Below are positions 1-9,597 of a stretch of DNA of 64,000 nt, one piece after another. The notes below the pieces were generated by a model. It had not been told where the DNA came from, searched no databases, and saw only the letters and a list, made by a program, of their open reading frames with translations. Numbering within the stretch: position 1 is the stretch's first letter; the number at the start of each line of letters is the position of its first letter. Origin of the DNA: Evansella cellulosilytica DSM 2522 (lineage in GTDB: Bacteria > Bacillota > Bacilli > Bacillales > Salisediminibacteriaceae); assembly GCF_000177235.2 (NCBI RefSeq), contig NC_014829.1, positions 3,162,001 through 3,226,000 of the forward strand, written 5' to 3'. A program made the translations under genes and the position numbers.

Positions 1-928
1 GCTTTCTGCCCATAACCTGCGGTGCTATCAAGTTACTTTCAATTTGCTGAACAACTACGATTGCAACAATGACCCATAACGCGGTCATAGGTGATGCAAT
101 AAGTGCTACGATAACTGCCGGCACTGCCCCAATCCATGGACCAATGAAAGGGATTAAGTTCGTAGCCATTGCTATTAAAGCTAAAATAAGCGTATATTCT
201 AACCCAATAATAGTATAGGAAATAAACATCAGGATACCGACACATAAACTAACGATAATTTGCCCTTGAATAAATGAGCTAAGTGCCTTATCCATATCAC
301 TTAAAATACGCTTTCCTTCGATTTGTTGTTTTTCAGGAAAAAAGCGTAACACTTGATTTGGTGCTTTATGACCATCCTTTAATATGTAAAACAACATAAA
401 AGGAATGAGAATAATCGTAAATAAGGTGTTTGTTAAAGCACCAAGAAAGCTAGCAATATTCATAGATATGAAATTAAACGTATCCATTAAAACGCCTGCT
501 ATATTTTCACTGATACTTTCTATAGAAAAGCTCTCAAAATCTTGGAATTGGGCAAGCCACTCAATTTCTGAAAGATCAAAAATTACTTTTCTAACTTCAT
601 TAACTAAAAATGGCATATTATCAATAAGGTTCATTAGCTGCGCTTGTAATGCTGGACCTATGAGAAAGACTAGCCCTGTTAAGACACCAATAAGTAGTAC
701 ATATATGATCAAGATAGCTATAACTTTAGGTACTTTACGATTATGTAAAAAGATGAGAATGGGCCTTAGTAAATAGAACAAAACACCAGCTATTAGAAAA
801 GGGATAAATACTGTTTGTACAAAAACTACTAAAGGTCGAAAAATAAAAGACACTAATGTAGCTAAATAAATAATAATAAGAATTAATATCGTATACAGTA
901 AACCACGAAACAACTTGCTTTTAGTCAA
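1..928 (-). CDS. AI-2E family transporter (YtvI/PerM-like), C-terminus outside window
   Basis: The protein starts at a TTG (926-928) behind a GGGTGG ribosome binding site and opens with two closely spaced hydrophobic helices. It is followed by further membrane segments, the long amphipathic stretch and the Gly/Pro-rich helices typical of AI-2E/PerM permeases. The family has about eight membrane segments and includes proteins that export autoinducer-2 or small solutes; in Bacilli several paralogues have no known substrate. The gene runs off the left edge, so the last part is not visible. Family call is fairly sure; substrate unknown. Confidence 0.8.
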   Translation of the reverse strand, partial: MTKSKLFRGLLYTILILIIIYLATLVSFIFRPLVVFVQTVFIPFLIAGVLFYLLRPILIFLHNRKVPKVIAILIIYVLLIGVLTGLVFLIGPALQAQLMNLIDNMPFLVNEVRKVIFDLSEIEWLAQFQDFESFSIESISENIAGVLMDTFNFISMNIASFLGALTNTLFTIILIPFMLFYILKDGHKAPNQVLRFFPEKQQIEGKRILSDMDKALSSFIQGQIIVSLCVGILMFISYTIIGLEYTLILALIAMATNLIPFIGPWIGAVPAVIVALIASPMTALWVIVAIVVVQQIESNLIAPQVMGRK

Positions 929-1008
929 CAGAAACCACCCTCTATGTCGTATGAAATAATTAATCTATCTTCTATTAAAGTATCATATATTTAAAAGAAC
1001 GTGAACGA

Positions 1009-1893
1009 TTACATTTTTGGTTCCTTTTCATATGTTCTACTCATTCTTCGATATTGTCCAGGTGTCATTCCTTCTTTTTTCTTAAATATCCTTGAAAAAT
1101 AACTTACATCAGAAAAACCGCATTCTCTTGCTACTGTATCTAGGTCATGATTACCACGGATAATTTTTGATTTTGCCATGGACAATCGATAATGATTTAA
1201 AAATTGAATTGGGGTCATCCCTATCACCTTTTTCATTGACCGTGTAATATAGTCTGGGTGGTATAGTAGCTCTTGCGCCATTTCTTTTACAGTAAAACCT
1301 TCAATTAAGTAATTCCTTTTTATATAGCGCACAACTTCGTCTGTTACATTTTGAGCACTCGTTGGCAGCTCTACAGCATCCTTTTGTAATTGAATCATTA
1401 AATCCCCGAATAAAAGCTGTTGTCTCATTTTTTCAGCTGGATCACTTGAATCATTTAACTCTAAAATAGACTGGATAGCTTGGATACCTCTTTCCTTGTT
1501 ACGAAAAGCCGCGTACCTTGGAATATGTAATTTATACTCAGGCGCTTCTACCAATGTACTCTCTTTAATAATAACATTTGACCAATCAAAATCATGTTTC
1601 TTCTTTAATTCGTAGTCATTTGGTAAAGTAAAGTGTATCCAATAATATATCGCTTCTTCTTCACAGCGCTCGTAACCTCCATGCTTTAATCCCGGGGCCA
1701 AAATGATGTATTGTCCCTCTTTCACCTCATATTTTTCTCCTGCTTCTTTCATATATATTTTTCCTTTAACGACGTAAATAAGGTCGAAAATATGAAATAT
1801 TCTCTGAAAGTGCTGTTCTCCCTTTCTAAAAGTCGCATTCCCTCCTGTAATAAATGTTGGGAGTGGAGGTATTGTAAAAGTTAGTATTTCCAT
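1009..1893 (-). CDS. AraC family transcriptional regulator with N-terminal cupin domain
   Basis: The protein has 294 residues. The first half resembles the AraC-type sugar-binding cupin (ligand-sensing, with an APGLKHGG stretch near residue 80). The last 100 residues hold the double helix-turn-helix DNA-binding domain, including the family-typical VARECGFSDVSYFSRIFKK. It is divergent from a MATE exporter with only 134 bp between them, so the exporter is the obvious target. The effector cannot be read from the sequence. Start ATG at 1893 is preceded by GAGGAGAA. Confidence 0.88.
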   Translation of the reverse strand: MEILTFTIPPLPTFITGGNATFRKGEQHFQRIFHIFDLIYVVKGKIYMKEAGEKYEVKEGQYIILAPGLKHGGYERCEEEAIYYWIHFTLPNDYELKKKHDFDWSNVIIKESTLVEAPEYKLHIPRYAAFRNKERGIQAIQSILELNDSSDPAEKMRQQLLFGDLMIQLQKDAVELPTSAQNVTDEVVRYIKRNYLIEGFTVKEMAQELLYHPDYITRSMKKVIGMTPIQFLNHYRLSMAKSKIIRGNHDLDTVARECGFSDVSYFSRIFKKKEGMTPGQYRRMSRTYEKEPKM

Positions 1894-1918
1894 TATGTTC
1901 TCCTCTCACATCGTTTTT

Positions 1919-2003
1919 GTACAATTGTTATCGATTTTTACACAACAATACTTATTAAGCATCGTTTATTATTATAAAGTATGTTCAAAGTAAATGTACA
2001 ATT
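1919..2003. promoter_or_regulatory. Two direct repeats between araC-type gene and MATE gene
   Basis: The nonamer TGTACAATT occurs twice in the same orientation, at 1919-1927 and 1995-2003, in the divergent intergenic region. AraC-family regulators commonly bind direct repeats, so these are candidate operators. This is inference from position and repetition only. Confidence 0.3.
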
Positions 2004-2027
2004 ATATAAAGGAAGTGAGGGGGCAAA

Positions 2028-3395
2028 ATGTCATCAAATAAAGAAAAAGCAGCTAAGATAACCCTTTTCGCCCTAACCTGGCCAATTTTTGTAGAAATCC
2101 TTCTCCACATGTTGATGGGGAATGTAGATACTATCATGTTAAGCCAATACAATGATAATGCCGTTGCCTCAGTGGGTGTTTCTAATCAAATTATGAGTGT
2201 CATCATCGTCATGTTTGGGTTTGTTGCAGCTGGAACAACGATACTTATTGCTCAAAATATAGGGGCTAAGAAAAAGGAAAAAGCTAGTCAAATTTCGGTT
2301 GTTTCCATTGCAGCTAATTTATTATTTGGAATTTTACTTAGTCTTTCACTATTATTATTTGGAAAGCCTGTATTATTAGCTATGAACATTCCTGAAGAGT
2401 TAATAGCTGATTCCCTTATTTATTTACAAATTGTTGGCGGAACCCTTTTTATTCAATCCGTTATCATGACGCTAGGTGCAGTCGTAAAAAGCTACGGTTT
2501 TACGAAGGATGCCATGTACGTCACACTCGGAATGAATATATTGAATGTCATCGGAAACTATGTCCTCATATTTGGTGCATTTGGTGCGCCAGAGCTAGGT
2601 GTTACTGGAGTCGCAATAAGTACTGCAATAAGTCGTGCTATTGGTTTAGTTATTCTTTTTATTTGTCTTTATAAAAGAGTAAATGGGTATTTGCCTTGGA
2701 ATTATCTATTTGAAAAATTCCCTAAAGAGGAAATTCAGCAGCTCTTAAAAATTGGTATCCCATCTGCAGGTGAGCAATTAGCTTACAATTTATCACAAAT
2801 GGTCATTACGGCATTTATTGCCACAATGGGAACAGTGGAGCTTACTACGAGAGTGTATGCTTTTAATATCATCATGTTTGCGATGTTATTTTCCATTGCT
2901 ATCGGTCAAGGCACACAAATATTAATTGGCTATTTAGTAGGTGAAAAACAGATTAATAAAGCTTATGAAAGATGTTTAAAAAGTTTGTGGATAGGTGTTG
3001 CGATATCAACGTTCTTTATGATTACATTAAGCTTATTTAGAGAAACATTACTATCCCTATTCACTTCAAATCCAGAAATTATTCAAATAGGAAGTCTTTT
3101 ATTATTGATTTCAATCATTCTTGAACCTGGTAGAGCATTTAACCTCATTGTAATCAATGCACTTCGGGCAGCAGGAGACGTCAGATATCCAGCCTATATC
3201 GGTATTATTTGTATGTGGGGCGTGTCTGTAACAGTTTCTTATACTGCTGGTATTATGTTTGGTCTTGGACTAATCGGAGTCTGGATTGCAATGATATTAG
3301 ATGAGTGGATAAGAGGAATACTTATGCTTAGAAGATGGAATTCAAAAAAGTGGGTAACGATGTCCTTTGTAAATGAAGAAGGAAAAAACAGTTAG
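2028..3395 (+). CDS. MATE family efflux transporter
   Basis: The protein has 455 residues with about twelve predicted hydrophobic helices in two homologous halves, the normal size for the MATE (multi-antimicrobial extrusion) family. It has a MATE-like N-terminus (TWPIFVEILLHMLMGNVDTI) and the repeated GIP/N-x-x-x-N-hydrophobic patterns. Such proteins export drugs, dyes or metabolites by Na+ or H+ antiport at the cytoplasmic membrane. The ribosome binding site GGAAGTGAGG precedes the ATG. It is probably controlled by the divergent AraC-type protein. Substrate unknown. Confidence 0.9.
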   Translation: MSSNKEKAAKITLFALTWPIFVEILLHMLMGNVDTIMLSQYNDNAVASVGVSNQIMSVIIVMFGFVAAGTTILIAQNIGAKKKEKASQISVVSIAANLLFGILLSLSLLLFGKPVLLAMNIPEELIADSLIYLQIVGGTLFIQSVIMTLGAVVKSYGFTKDAMYVTLGMNILNVIGNYVLIFGAFGAPELGVTGVAISTAISRAIGLVILFICLYKRVNGYLPWNYLFEKFPKEEIQQLLKIGIPSAGEQLAYNLSQMVITAFIATMGTVELTTRVYAFNIIMFAMLFSIAIGQGTQILIGYLVGEKQINKAYERCLKSLWIGVAISTFFMITLSLFRETLLSLFTSNPEIIQIGSLLLLISIILEPGRAFNLIVINALRAAGDVRYPAYIGIICMWGVSVTVSYTAGIMFGLGLIGVWIAMILDEWIRGILMLRRWNSKKWVTMSFVNEEGKNS

Positions 3396-3550
3396 TCATC
3401 ATACACGCATTTGTATTTTTATTCACTTTATTCATGTTATGACGAGCTCATTATTTTAATAATCTTTTCCGTGCAACAAAGGTGTTCAATAGATCACATT
3501 TTGCAAAAACATTGCTATTTCAACAATTTTCGCAAAATTTGTTAGTTTTT

Positions 3551-3642
3551 CTTACTCGGTTTTTGTGAGTAAGTTTTGACAACTTGTTCAAATTTTGGTT
3601 AAATTAAATAGAATATCAACAATTTATTATGCAATTGTTGAT
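3551..3642 (+). promoter_or_regulatory. Promoter of the TAXI-TRAP genes with inverted repeats
   Basis: A sigma-A-like promoter is visible: TTGACA at 3576-3581, a 17-nt spacer and TTAAAT at 3599-3604. It is flanked by two perfect inverted repeats. CTTACTC/GAGTAAG (3551-3557 and 3567-3573) lies just upstream of the -35. A 10-bp repeat ATCAACAATT/AATTGTTGAT (3615-3624 and 3633-3642) lies at about the transcript start. A related imperfect repeat occurs just upstream near 3517-3538. These look like operator sites; the regulator is not known, the nearby RpiR protein being one candidate. Confidence 0.5.
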
Positions 3643-3673
3643 ACAATCTAATATCTTTAAGGGGGAATGTATC

Positions 3674-4738
3674 TTGAATAAGAAGTTTTATTCCATTTTA
3701 GCGATTCTTCTTGCAGGTATTTTATTATTAGCTGCCTGTGGAGAAGGAGACGATGACACAACAGACGACGCTGGTGGTGACGAACCAGAAACTGAAGAAA
3801 CAGATGATGCTACTGAAGAAGAGGAAGATGATGATGCAGCTGCTGATGGCGGTGCTATCAACCTTCAAATGGGTACAGGGGGAACTGGTGGTACATACTA
3901 CCCACTAGGTGGAGAAATGGCAACGGTTATTAACAATAACATCGAAAACTTCGACCTAACGATCGATGCAGTCGCAACTGGTGCATCGGTTGAGAACCTT
4001 GCTGAAATTGGCCAAGGTAACTTTGGTTTAGGTATGACAGTACACTTACCAGCTTTAGACGCACTTACTGGAGACGGTGATTTCCATGGTGTTGAAATTG
4101 ATAACTTCGGTTTCATGGGACATATTTATCCTGAGATTATGCAAATTGTCACTCAAGAAAATTCTGGAATTGAGTCGATTGAGGACCTTAGAGGTAAAAC
4201 TGTAAACACTGGACCTGTTGGTAGTGGTACACGTGCCGCAGCTAGACTGATTCTTGAAGCATATGGTCTTGAAGAAGGCGATTATACTGAAAGTGATGAA
4301 GGATTTGGTGAAGCTGCAGGACGTATCCAAGATGGTAGTCTAGATGCTTCTTTTGGATTACTAGGTTTACCAGCTAGTGGTATTGAGCAGTTAGCTGCTC
4401 AACGCGATATTCGTATGATTTCTATCAGCTCTGAAGCAATGGAATACATTGAAGCAAACAGCGGATACGAAGCATATGAAATTCCAGCTGATGCTTACGA
4501 TTTTCTTGAGGAGCCTGTAGTTGCACTTACTGCTTATGCGATTCTTGTAGGTTCTACAGACCTAGTTGATGAAGATCTTGGTTATGAAATTACAAAAGCT
4601 CTTTTTGAAAACAGAGATCAAATCTCGCATGCTCAAGGTGCACACTTGACGAAAGAAAATGCTTTATTAGGTCATGAAGGACTTCCTATGCATCCTGGTG
4701 CGGAAAGATATTTCCAAGAAGCTGGACTACTTGACTAA
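3674..4738 (+). CDS. TAXI family TRAP transporter solute-binding lipoprotein
   Basis: I chose the TTG at 3674, behind GGGGGAATG, because it directly gives a lipoprotein signal peptide (LNKKFYSILAIL ... LLAAC, lipid attached to Cys). A very acidic Asp/Glu-rich linker of about 40 residues follows, then the TAXI domain with the family-typical MGTGGTGGTYYPLGG near its start and GPVGSGTR later. TAXI proteins deliver solutes to TRAP secondary transporters; one characterised homologue binds glutamate/glutamine. The fused permease gene follows. The acidic linker suggests an extracellular protein adapted to salt or high pH (inference). Confidence 0.92.
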   Translation: MNKKFYSILAILLAGILLLAACGEGDDDTTDDAGGDEPETEETDDATEEEEDDDAAADGGAINLQMGTGGTGGTYYPLGGEMATVINNNIENFDLTIDAVATGASVENLAEIGQGNFGLGMTVHLPALDALTGDGDFHGVEIDNFGFMGHIYPEIMQIVTQENSGIESIEDLRGKTVNTGPVGSGTRAAARLILEAYGLEEGDYTESDEGFGEAAGRIQDGSLDASFGLLGLPASGIEQLAAQRDIRMISISSEAMEYIEANSGYEAYEIPADAYDFLEEPVVALTAYAILVGSTDLVDEDLGYEITKALFENRDQISHAQGAHLTKENALLGHEGLPMHPGAERYFQEAGLLD

Positions 4739-4772
4739 TTAGATAAAGTAAACATCTTAAATTTAAGTAACT

Positions 4773-4802
4773 ACGGTCGGACTTCCGGGTCCGACCGTTT
4801 TT
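4773..4802 (+). terminator. Rho-independent terminator after the TAXI gene
   Basis: A perfect 10-bp stem (4773-4782 with 4789-4798, ACGGTCGGAC/GTCCGACCGT), a 6-nt loop and a T run lie 34 bp after the stop. It would reduce read-through into the permease gene. Confidence 0.8.
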
Positions 4803-4936
4803 AAACACTTTAACCATTCAAGCTGTCTTGTTAACAATTCAAAAAAATTCCCTTTTCATCATCATCATAATGTGATAAAAAAGAGACATAGTAACATAAA
4901 AGAAAAATTATATGAGAAATTATTTCACGTAGGCAT

Positions 4937-4976
4937 CGACGAAAAAGCAGGAACTATCCTACTTTTTCGTCGGTTT
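4937..4976 (+). terminator. Second hairpin ahead of the TRAP permease gene
   Basis: An 11-bp stem (4937-4947 with 4962-4972, CGACGAAAAAG/CTTTTTCGTCG) is followed by GTTTTA. It lies 30 bp before the permease start and may be a terminator of a separate transcript or an attenuator setting the ratio of binding protein to permease. Confidence 0.55.
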
Positions 4977-5005
4977 TACTAGAAATCGGATTAGGTGGTG
5001 AACAC

Positions 5006-6985
5006 ATGGAAGTAAAAGGAGCTTTAACAGAAGAACAACAGCAAGAAATGCTCTCAAAATTTGATAGAGAGTCAGCTTATAGACGAAATACAGGGAAATG
5101 GAAATGGGTTATATCCTTTATAGCTATCTCTTTAACCCTTTTTCATCTATATCGAGCGTTCCCACAAATAGGGCCTTTAGGTTATAGAATGCAAGGGGCA
5201 GTTCATTTAGGTACCGCGCTAGGTTTAATTTTTCTTCTATACCCAGCTCGTAAAATAGGCCTTAAAAAAAGCGGTGTCCCTTGGTATGACGTACTACTAG
5301 CATTTCTTGCCATGGGATCTACATATTACATTTTATTCCGGTATGATTGGATTACTGGTCCGGCAATACTTCTAGGCTATACTACCATTGATATTGCGGT
5401 TGCAACAATAGGTATTATTCTTTTATTTGAAGCAACAAGGCGAGCGGTAGGGGTTCCGATTATCGTCATTGCAGGGGTCGCCATTCTTTATGGCTTATTT
5501 GGCACCAATCTCCCCTATATCGGCCATACTGGATTTAGTTGGGATCGACTTGCTCAGCGATTATTTTATACAACCGATGCCATTTTTGGTACTCCTATTC
5601 AAATATCATCAACCTTTATATTTTTATTTCTTTTCTTCGGTGTCATGTTAACAAAAACAGGGGTTGGCCAATATTTCAACGATTTGGCTTTTGGGGCTAC
5701 TGGAAAATATACTGGTGGTACTGCAAAGGCTGCAGTAGCTGCTTCTGCTATGCAAGGGATGGTTACAGGAAGCTCTGTAGCAAATACAGTGTCTTCCGGT
5801 TCCTTTACAATTCCAATGATGAAACGAGCAAAATTTAAACCCGAATTTGCAGCAGCAGCCGAAGCATCCGCTTCTACAGGTGGTCAAATTATGCCACCAA
5901 TTATGGGGGCAGCAGCTTTCATTATGGCTGAGTATGTTGAAAGCGTCTCGTACAGCGATATTATTATCATTGGCATAATTCCAGCAATTTTATATTTTAC
6001 CGGTGTATTTTTCGGAACACATTTTGAGGCGAAAAAGCATGGAATTACCGGATTGCCAAAAGATCAGCTTCCAACTTTGAGAGGCATTTTTAAGAGAATA
6101 TATTTATTAGCTCCTCTCGTAGCGATAATATCGATGCTACTTCTAGGATTTACAGCTACTACAGCTGCACTTTATGGTATTGGTGCCGCCTTTTTAGTTA
6201 GCTTCTTTAGGAAAGATACTAGAATGAAACCAAGAGATATCATCGATGCTCTTGAACAAGGGGCAAGAGTCGCATTACCTGTTATTGCTGCCTGTGCCAC
6301 AGCTGGTATTATCGTTGGAGTTGTAGTATTTACTGGATTAGGAACAAGAATTGCTGGCGGTCTCATCAATATGGCTGGTGATAGCTTATTTTTACTATTG
6401 TTCTTCACTATGTTTGCTTGTATATTACTAGGAATGGGGTTACCAACAACGGCAAACTATGTTGTTACCGCAACTATGGCAGCACCTGCTCTCATTCAAT
6501 TTGGAATCGAGCCTATCGCAGCACATTTCTTTGTCTTTTACTTTGGAATTGTCGCAGATATTACTCCTCCAGTTTGTTTAGCTGCTTACGCTGGTTCTGG
6601 TATAGCCAAGGCGAATCCAATGAAGGCTGGGGTCACCGCCTTTAAACTTGCAATAGCGGCATTTATTATTCCATACGTGTTCGTTTATAACCCGGTATTA
6701 TTATTACAGGATGCAACATTACTGACCTTAATTCCTGTTCTTATTACTGCATTACTCGGAATGGCAGCAATAAGTGCTGCAATGATGAATTACTTTGTTT
6801 ATAACCCGATATGGTATGAACGAATATTATTATTTGCTGCTGGAATTATGCTAATTGTTCCAGAGAATTTACCTGTTGAATTAGCAGGATTAGCCCTATT
6901 AGTATTGGTAGGGATCATTCAATGGTTACGTAAGAAAAAGCATAATGATGAAAACGGTGAAAATAGAAATCATATAACAACATAA
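5006..6985 (+). CDS. TRAP transporter fused permease (4TM + 12TM), TAXI type
   Basis: The protein has 659 residues. The N-terminal ~170 residues correspond to the small DctQ-like subunit (four membrane helices) and the remainder to the large DctM-like subunit with its conserved Gly-rich loops (AMQGMVTGSSVANTVSSGSF, GMGLPTTANYV, AGSGIAKANPMKAG). Fusion of the two subunits is the rule in TAXI systems. It forms the Na+- or H+-driven importer for the solute bound by the lipoprotein encoded just upstream. A GGTGGTG ribosome binding site precedes the ATG. Confidence 0.93.
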   Translation: MEVKGALTEEQQQEMLSKFDRESAYRRNTGKWKWVISFIAISLTLFHLYRAFPQIGPLGYRMQGAVHLGTALGLIFLLYPARKIGLKKSGVPWYDVLLAFLAMGSTYYILFRYDWITGPAILLGYTTIDIAVATIGIILLFEATRRAVGVPIIVIAGVAILYGLFGTNLPYIGHTGFSWDRLAQRLFYTTDAIFGTPIQISSTFIFLFLFFGVMLTKTGVGQYFNDLAFGATGKYTGGTAKAAVAASAMQGMVTGSSVANTVSSGSFTIPMMKRAKFKPEFAAAAEASASTGGQIMPPIMGAAAFIMAEYVESVSYSDIIIIGIIPAILYFTGVFFGTHFEAKKHGITGLPKDQLPTLRGIFKRIYLLAPLVAIISMLLLGFTATTAALYGIGAAFLVSFFRKDTRMKPRDIIDALEQGARVALPVIAACATAGIIVGVVVFTGLGTRIAGGLINMAGDSLFLLLFFTMFACILLGMGLPTTANYVVTATMAAPALIQFGIEPIAAHFFVFYFGIVADITPPVCLAAYAGSGIAKANPMKAGVTAFKLAIAAFIIPYVFVYNPVLLLQDATLLTLIPVLITALLGMAAISAAMMNYFVYNPIWYERILLFAAGIMLIVPENLPVELAGLALLVLVGIIQWLRKKKHNDENGENRNHITT

Positions 6986-7004
6986 GGTGAAAATTTATAC
7001 AAAA

Positions 7005-7047
7005 AAAGGGAGCCACAATAGGTAATAAACCTACTGTGGCTCCCTTT
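7005..7047. terminator. Bidirectional terminator between convergent genes
   Basis: A long stem (AAAGGGAGCCACAATAGGT with ACCTACTGTGGCTCCCTTT) has A and T runs on either side, so it can serve both the TRAP permease on + and the RpiR gene on -. Confidence 0.85.
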
Positions 7048-7049
7048 TA

Positions 7050-7904
7050 CTAATCATAAAATACATCAAACGTATCCCATAACCCTTCAAGCTCCTCTAA
7101 TCGTTTTTCAACCTTTTTATGCTCTGATCTCGTTAATGCTGTTATTAAAGCACTTGAGATACTCATAGGCGCTGCAAACGAATCAATGAAAGAGTTAATT
7201 TCTGTAGAAGCAATGAGCTTAATATCGGCGTACGGGACTAATGGACTCATTAAATGGTCAGTAATAACTAATGTCTTGGCTCCTTGCTGTTTTACAAATT
7301 TTAATACTTCTACTGTTCTTTTCGTATATCGATTAAAGCCTAATCCAATGACTAAGTCTTCATCTGTTATATCGAGTACGTGTTCAGACACGCCATCAGC
7401 TTGACGTATGAGCTCAGTATTTTGCAAAACTAAATCTAAATAGAACTCTAAAAAAGACCCTATACTCGTTGCACTTCTATATGCAATGATATAAATTCGT
7501 TTTGCTTCTATAATTTGTTCTACTGCATTTTCAAAAACAGCAGGGTCTACTTGATTAAGGGTCATTTTTATATTTTGAATATCATCTGACAGCACCTCTG
7601 AAATAACGTGCTTTGTTTCATCATTTTCATCGGTTGTTCGCGCTAATACTTCGGCTGAAGTCATCTTTCTTTGTAATGCTTCCTGTAGATGACGCTGCAT
7701 ATCTGGGTAGCCTTTGTAATTTAAAAAGAAAGCAAAACGAATGACAGTCGCTTCTCCTACTTGAACATTTTTCGCTAGTTTTGATGCGGTTAAAAATGGA
7801 GCTGTTTCATGATTTTTTATTAAGTAATTAGCTATTTTTTTGTGAGATTTACTCATTCTTTCTCTATTTTGTACTATTCGTTTATAGACATCACTTTCTA
7901 ACAA
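7050..7904 (-). CDS. MurR/RpiR family transcriptional regulator
   Basis: The protein has 284 residues and begins at a TTG (7902-7904) behind GGGGGAAG. Residues 1-80 form the RpiR helix-turn-helix (KSHKKIANYLIKNHETAPF ... VGEATVIRF). Residues ~125-250 form a SIS domain, which in this family binds a phosphosugar or other small ligand. It sits 15 bp downstream of the aminotransferase gene in the same direction and is very likely co-transcribed with it. It is convergent with the TRAP transporter. Its neighbours suggest control of amino-acid uptake and use rather than sugar metabolism (inference). Confidence 0.9.
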   Translation of the reverse strand: MLESDVYKRIVQNRERMSKSHKKIANYLIKNHETAPFLTASKLAKNVQVGEATVIRFAFFLNYKGYPDMQRHLQEALQRKMTSAEVLARTTDENDETKHVISEVLSDDIQNIKMTLNQVDPAVFENAVEQIIEAKRIYIIAYRSATSIGSFLEFYLDLVLQNTELIRQADGVSEHVLDITDEDLVIGLGFNRYTKRTVEVLKFVKQQGAKTLVITDHLMSPLVPYADIKLIASTEINSFIDSFAAPMSISSALITALTRSEHKKVEKRLEELEGLWDTFDVFYD

Positions 7905-7919
7905 AGTACTTCCCCCTTT

Positions 7920-9320
7920 TTAAGACCGCCCTCCATCTTCTAATCTGCTATTTAGCACTCGCTCGTATGCGTTTATCGTTTTGTTTAGTTCTTCTTCTCC
8001 ATGTTCAGTAGATAGACTATAACGGTTTAAAGGTTTCGTATATATTCCTTCATCTAACAGATGATAATCAATCTCTTTTCTTAGCGGCAGATTCGTCTTC
8101 TGTAGGTCTCGATAGTTATAAATATTTTTTTCACGGGTACATAGTACACTAAATATCGTACCTATGCCAACAGTCTTAATTGGTACATTTGCTTTTTTTG
8201 CGACATGTTCAAGTTTTCTTCTCAATATTGTAGTATTCTCTTCTACGATAGAAAACTCCTTTTGAAGTCGATCAATCGTCGCTAAACCTGCTGCTAAAAT
8301 GGTAGGATGGCCGTTATATGTTCCACTATGGAACAATGTGTCCTTTGCAGAGGAATTATTCCCTTGACCAACATCGAAAACATCTCCAGCTACTTTTGGA
8401 CTGCTCGTTGCCATGATTTTTTCTTTCCCACCGACTAAACCAATTGGAAAACCACCACCAATCGCTTTGCCTAATGTCGTGAGGTCAGGAGAAATATTAT
8501 ATACACTTTGTGCTCCTCCTAATGATACACGAAATCCTGTTTTTACTTCATCAAAGATTAAAACAATACCATACTTTTTTGTTACTTTTCTTAAAAGGTC
8601 CATGAATTCTTGCTTAGCTGGTATAAATCCTCCTTGTACTGGTTCAACGATCACAGCAGCCAACTCAGATGCATGCTTTTTAATGAGGGATTCGGTTGCA
8701 TGCAAATGATTAAATGGTAATATAATTGGCTCGTTTTCTTTAAATGTGTCTAACCCTGAAGACTCTGGAACTGGTAAAGGTTCACCTTCCTCTCCAGCCT
8801 CAGATAATGGTGGATTAATACTATAAAGCATGCTATTGTACCCACCATGGTAATGTCCTTCGAATTTCGCTATTTTTCCTTTGCCAGTAAATGCTCTTGC
8901 TAACCTAATTGCTAATAGTGTTGCTTCTGTCCCAGAATTAGTATAACGCATCTTTTCCATTGAAGGATAATGTTCTTGTATTCTTTTCGCAAATTCAACT
9001 TCTAATCGATGAGGTGTGCCAAATAAAAATGTTCCATCATCGGAAAGTTGTTTATTTATCGCTAATCGAATATCTTTGTGACCATGTCCTAACGCTAATG
9101 AGCCATATCCCATTAAATAGTCAATATATTTATTCCCATCTACATCCTCTACCCATGCACCATTCGCTTTGTTCATCACAATTGGATACGGTGCAAAATG
9201 TTTAATATTCGCGGTAACTCCCCCGGGCAAGTAATTCTTTGCCTCCTTCATATTCTCATATGAAGCCTTTGTTTTCTTTCCATAATTTACGAAAGGATGA
9301 TGAGTTTTTCTAATTGCCAT
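7920..9320 (-). CDS. Class-III PLP aminotransferase, glutamate-1-semialdehyde mutase-like
   Basis: The protein has 466 residues with fold-type I features: TNSGTEAT (phosphate binding, ~127-134), FEGHYHGGYN (~153), IFDEVKTGFR with the PLP-ring Asp at ~257, and the PLP lysine in TLGKAIGGGFPIG (K285). The pattern is closest to glutamate-1-semialdehyde 2,1-aminomutase and its relatives. A role in heme synthesis is unlikely: the gene is paired with an RpiR regulator, divergent from a radical SAM aminomutase and close to an amino-acid-type TRAP importer. It more likely transaminates or isomerises an amino acid. The exact substrate is unknown. Confidence 0.88.
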   Translation of the reverse strand: MAIRKTHHPFVNYGKKTKASYENMKEAKNYLPGGVTANIKHFAPYPIVMNKANGAWVEDVDGNKYIDYLMGYGSLALGHGHKDIRLAINKQLSDDGTFLFGTPHRLEVEFAKRIQEHYPSMEKMRYTNSGTEATLLAIRLARAFTGKGKIAKFEGHYHGGYNSMLYSINPPLSEAGEEGEPLPVPESSGLDTFKENEPIILPFNHLHATESLIKKHASELAAVIVEPVQGGFIPAKQEFMDLLRKVTKKYGIVLIFDEVKTGFRVSLGGAQSVYNISPDLTTLGKAIGGGFPIGLVGGKEKIMATSSPKVAGDVFDVGQGNNSSAKDTLFHSGTYNGHPTILAAGLATIDRLQKEFSIVEENTTILRRKLEHVAKKANVPIKTVGIGTIFSVLCTREKNIYNYRDLQKTNLPLRKEIDYHLLDEGIYTKPLNRYSLSTEHGEEELNKTINAYERVLNSRLEDGGRS

Positions 9321-9597
9321 TATTTTTACTCCTTCTCCCTTCTTGATTTCATTTTTTTGAAGGATTTATTTCATTTTATGAAAAAAGAGCTTGTATGTGA
9401 AGGGTTATAACCAATTTTTTTAAATTTATGCTGGAGTCATATTTATCGTACATAAATACGAGAAATATGAAGGAAATCTTTCATTTTTGCATTATTTTAG
9501 AAGTTTAACTCCGTTTTTGACCAATTTTATAGTCTATGTTTAAATGAAACTATAAATATTAACATGTATTTATAATACTAATAAGGAGGAGATATCG
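9321..9597. promoter_or_regulatory. Divergent promoter region, aminotransferase and KamA-like gene
   Basis: This 277-bp AT-rich region must hold the promoters of both transcription units. On the + strand TTGACC (about 9517) stands 17 nt ahead of TTAAAT, a weak sigma-A candidate for the aminomutase gene. I see no -24/-12 (sigma-54) element and no convincing riboswitch. Confidence 0.35.

Noticed and set aside
7920-9320. Heme-biosynthesis glutamate-1-semialdehyde aminomutase (hemL)
   Set aside because: The sequence is of that superfamily, but the gene lies with an RpiR regulator and an aminomutase rather than hem genes, and the central insertion and C-terminus differ from HemL as I know it.
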